Shown piece after piece: positions 61,934 through 64,000 of a DNA stretch of 64,000 nt. Source of the stretch: Chitinophagaceae bacterium (GTDB taxonomy: Bacteria > Bacteroidota > Bacteroidia > Chitinophagales > Chitinophagaceae); the NCBI GenBank assembly GCA_947452965.1, contig CANGEW010000010.1, forward strand, positions 1 through 64,000, given 5' to 3'. The notes below the pieces were generated by a model. The model was given only the letters and a program-made list of their open reading frames with translations, had not been told where the DNA came from and searched no databases. The translations under genes were made by a program, and so were the position numbers. The stretch's first letter is position 1. Each line of letters starts with the position of its first letter.

Positions 61934-64000
61934 TTATTCTGAGTATGAGCTAATTGGCTCACAAGTACAAACTAGATTTCTATCCCCATAAGTGTTATTT
62001 ACTCTGCTTACAGATGGCCAAAACTTGTTTTCTTTTATGTATTCTAATGGAAATGCTGCAATTTGACGTGAATAGGGGTGAGACCATTGATCATGCATTA
62101 CTTCAAATTGTGTGTGTGGTGCATTCTTTAATGGATTATCTATTTTATCAAATTGTCCTTTTTCTATAGCGATCATTTCATCATGGATACTTAATAATGC
62201 TTCGCAAAATCTATCCAATTCGGCTTTGTCCTCACTTTCTGTAGGCTCAATCATAATCGTGCCTGCTACTGGAAAACTTAACGTTGGTGCATGAAAATTA
62301 TAATCCATCAATCTTTTGGCTACATCTTCCGCCTCAATTCCAATTGATTGTTTAAATGGCCTTAGGTCAACAATGAATTCATGCGCGCAAGTATTGTTTT
62401 TACCAGCGTATAATATCTTATATGCTTTCTCTAATCTTTTTTTCATGTAATTAGCATTAAGAATAGCAATTTCAGTGCTTTTTTTAATTCCAATACTGCC
62501 CAACATTTTAATATAAGCGTAACTGATTAATAAGATGCTAGCGCTTCCAAAAGGAGCCGCACTCACTGCTGTTGTTGAAGTTGTTTGGTTCGTTGTAAAA
62601 ACATGTCCCTGTAAAAAAGGGGCAAGTTTTTCATTTACACAAATGGGACCCATACCTGGCCCACCGCCACCATGTGGAATAGCGAATGTTTTATGGAGGT
62701 TTAAATGGCATACATCAGCACCAATATTTCCTGGACTTGTTAGGCCCACTTGAGCATTCATATTTGCACCATCCATATAAACCAATCCACCATTTACATG
62801 TATCATCTCACAGATATCTTTTACACTCTCTTCGAATACACCATGAGTGCTAGGGTAAGTGATCATTAAGCCTGCTAAATGATCCTTATGTTTTTCAGCC
62901 TGATTTTTTAAGTCTTCCACATCAATATTACCTGCTTCATCACATTTGGTAACTACTACTTTAAAGCCCGCCATTACTGCCGAAGCAGGGTTGGTGCCAT
63001 GTGCAGATATTGGAATTAATACGATGTTTCTGTGTGGTTCATTTCTGCTTGCGTGATAGGCCCTAATAGTTAATAATCCGGCATATTCTCCTTGAGCGCC
63101 ACTATTGGGTTGAAGTGATGTTGCCGTAAAGCCCGTTATGTTACTTAGCCACTTTTTTAATTCGTCAATAATGATTTGATATCCCTGCCATTGACTGCTG
63201 GGGGCAAACGGATGAATAGAATTGAACTCTGGCCAACTAACTGGAATGAGTTCAGTAGCTGCATTCAATTTCATGGTACAACTTCCTAATGAAATCATGG
63301 AAGTATTTAAGCTCAAATCTTTGTTTTCTAACTTCTTGATGTAACGCATCATTTGCGATTCACTTCTGTAGCTTTTAAAAACTGGGTGGGTCAAATATTC
63401 TGATGTTCTGGTAAGTGAGCTAGGTATATTGATTAGAAATGTGTGGTCGTTGATATCAGTCTTGATGATTTCTTTTTTCTGATAATTTGAGAGTACTTCC
63501 ATAATTAGTTCTACGTCCTTTGGAGTAGTGGTTTCATCTAATGAAATCAATACCAGATTTTCTTCATATCTGAAGTTAATATTTTTTTCTTCGGATATGC
63601 TTTTGAGTGAGTTGGTATCATTAACATAAAAACAAATCGTGTCAAAAAAATGTGTGGTTTCATTTTTGAATCCTATTGCTTCAATTGATTTACTTAATGC
63701 CAGTGCTAACAAGGAAGTTCTTTTTGCAATCGTTTGTAAACCTTCTGCCCCATGATAAATGGCATACATGGCAGCCATATTGGCAAGAAGCGCTTGAGCA
63801 GTACATATATTACTTGTAGCTTTTTCTCTTCTAATATGTTGTTCTCTGGTTTGAAGAGCCATACGCAGACATCTGTTGCCTTTTACATCTACACTTACTC
63901 CAATGATTCTGCCAGGAATATTTCTTTTGAACGCATCTGTGGTTGCAAAAAAAGCAGCATGTGGTCCTCCAAATCCAAGAGGGATACCAAAGCGTTGTGA
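61934..64000 (-). CDS. gcvP: glycine dehydrogenase (decarboxylating), P protein, 5'-truncated by the window
   Basis: P subunit of the glycine cleavage system. 688 residues are visible; the frame is open to base 64000 ([18 protein letters not shown] at the edge), so about a quarter of the protein lies outside. The N-half end has [36 protein letters not shown]. The C-half has the PLP lysine in [35 protein letters not shown], and [20 protein letters not shown]. The single long frame is the homodimeric type. It is an ordinary, intact-looking gene within the window. Confidence 0.96.
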   Translation of the reverse strand, partial: SQRFGIPLGFGGPHAAFFATTDAFKRNIPGRIIGVSVDVKGNRCLRMALQTREQHIRREKATSNICTAQALLANMAAMYAIYHGAEGLQTIAKRTSLLALALSKSIEAIGFKNETTHFFDTICFYVNDTNSLKSISEEKNINFRYEENLVLISLDETTTPKDVELIMEVLSNYQKKEIIKTDINDHTFLINIPSSLTRTSEYLTHPVFKSYRSESQMMRYIKKLENKDLSLNTSMISLGSCTMKLNAATELIPVSWPEFNSIHPFAPSSQWQGYQIIIDELKKWLSNITGFTATSLQPNSGAQGEYAGLLTIRAYHASRNEPHRNIVLIPISAHGTNPASAVMAGFKVVVTKCDEAGNIDVEDLKNQAEKHKDHLAGLMITYPSTHGVFEESVKDICEMIHVNGGLVYMDGANMNAQVGLTSPGNIGADVCHLNLHKTFAIPHGGGGPGMGPICVNEKLAPFLQGHVFTTNQTTSTTAVSAAPFGSASILLISYAYIKMLGSIGIKKSTEIAILNANYMKKRLEKAYKILYAGKNNTCAHEFIVDLRPFKQSIGIEAEDVAKRLMDYNFHAPTLSFPVAGTIMIEPTESEDKAELDRFCEALLSIHDEMIAIEKGQFDKIDNPLKNAPHTQFEVMHDQWSHPYSRQIAAFPLEYIKENKFWPSVSRVNNTYGDRNLVCTCEPISSYSE

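Noticed and set aside
1-64000. Defence island, prophage, insertion sequence, retron or tRNA genes
   Set aside because: No integrase, transposase, reverse transcriptase, nuclease-methylase pair or cloverleaf was recognised; nearly all DNA is accounted for by ordinary genes.

Overview
The window looks like a chromosomal segment of a Bacteroidota bacterium, most likely family Chitinophagaceae. Evidence: low GC with A/T-rich gaps; starts that mostly lack a Shine-Dalgarno sequence; -7 boxes of the Bacteroidota type TAnnTTTG; a type IX secretion (T9SS) C-terminal sorting domain on a large metallopeptidase; a SprE/PorW-like gliding/T9SS protein; the Bacteroidota-restricted DUF4295 gene behind rpmB-rpmG; and the DUF1800/DUF1501 exported pair. 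I see no rRNA, tRNA, insertion sequence, prophage or CRISPR array. Gene content is mostly housekeeping.

Layout. 0-8 kb: phosphohexomutase end, pcm, a YhhQ-type queuosine precursor transporter, an FMN-binding protein, a universal stress protein, MTA/SAH nucleosidase with a NeuD-like acetyltransferase, and an acyl-CoA carboxylase beta subunit. 8-16 kb: RNase HI and SprT-like protease, then an envelope locus in which a leftward operon (a possible 29-aa peptide, an M23-anchor-like protein, AtpZ/AtpI, a membrane protein, SprT) diverges from sprE/porW and a class A penicillin-binding protein. 16-21.9 kb: rlmH operon with a CDGSH protein, then DUF1800-DUF1501. 22-27 kb: a 1653-residue secreted M36 metallopeptidase with five tandem Ig-like repeats. 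27-34 kb: an AT-rich FkbM methyltransferase, an active/inactive M16 peptidase pair, purKE. 33.6-42.7 kb: hppD, YafK-type L,D-transpeptidase, aspartate kinase, fbp, orphan ABC ATPase, FKBP isomerase, YfiT-like protein, NUDIX, folC, TonB-like protein. 42.8-48.9 kb: EamA transporter, rpmB-rpmG-DUF4295, ftsY, psuK-psuG, surE. 49-61.8 kb: XRE-S24 repressor with apparent auto-operators, ssb, several transporters, an Nramp-USP fusion, a divergent glucan phosphorylase-like enzyme, cold shock protein. The right end is a partial gcvP.

The signals least explained by ordinary annotation are: (1) a dispersed hairpin-forming repeat family (GTTCCARATGTT-type left arms, GAAACCT/GAACCTC-type right arms) at three loci, each starting at or inside the 3' end of a gene and once supplying the last codons of an EamA transporter; (2) two matching 15-bp dyads over the promoter of the XRE-S24 repressor, with a different dyad in front of the neighbouring ssb; (3) a glycogen-phosphorylase-like protein with Thr where the pyridoxal-phosphate lysine belongs; (4) a detached M23-type membrane anchor with a translationally coupled micro-ORF facing sprE-PBP1A. 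I found no clearly new multi-gene defence or mobile system. All family assignments come from reading motifs; no database search was run.
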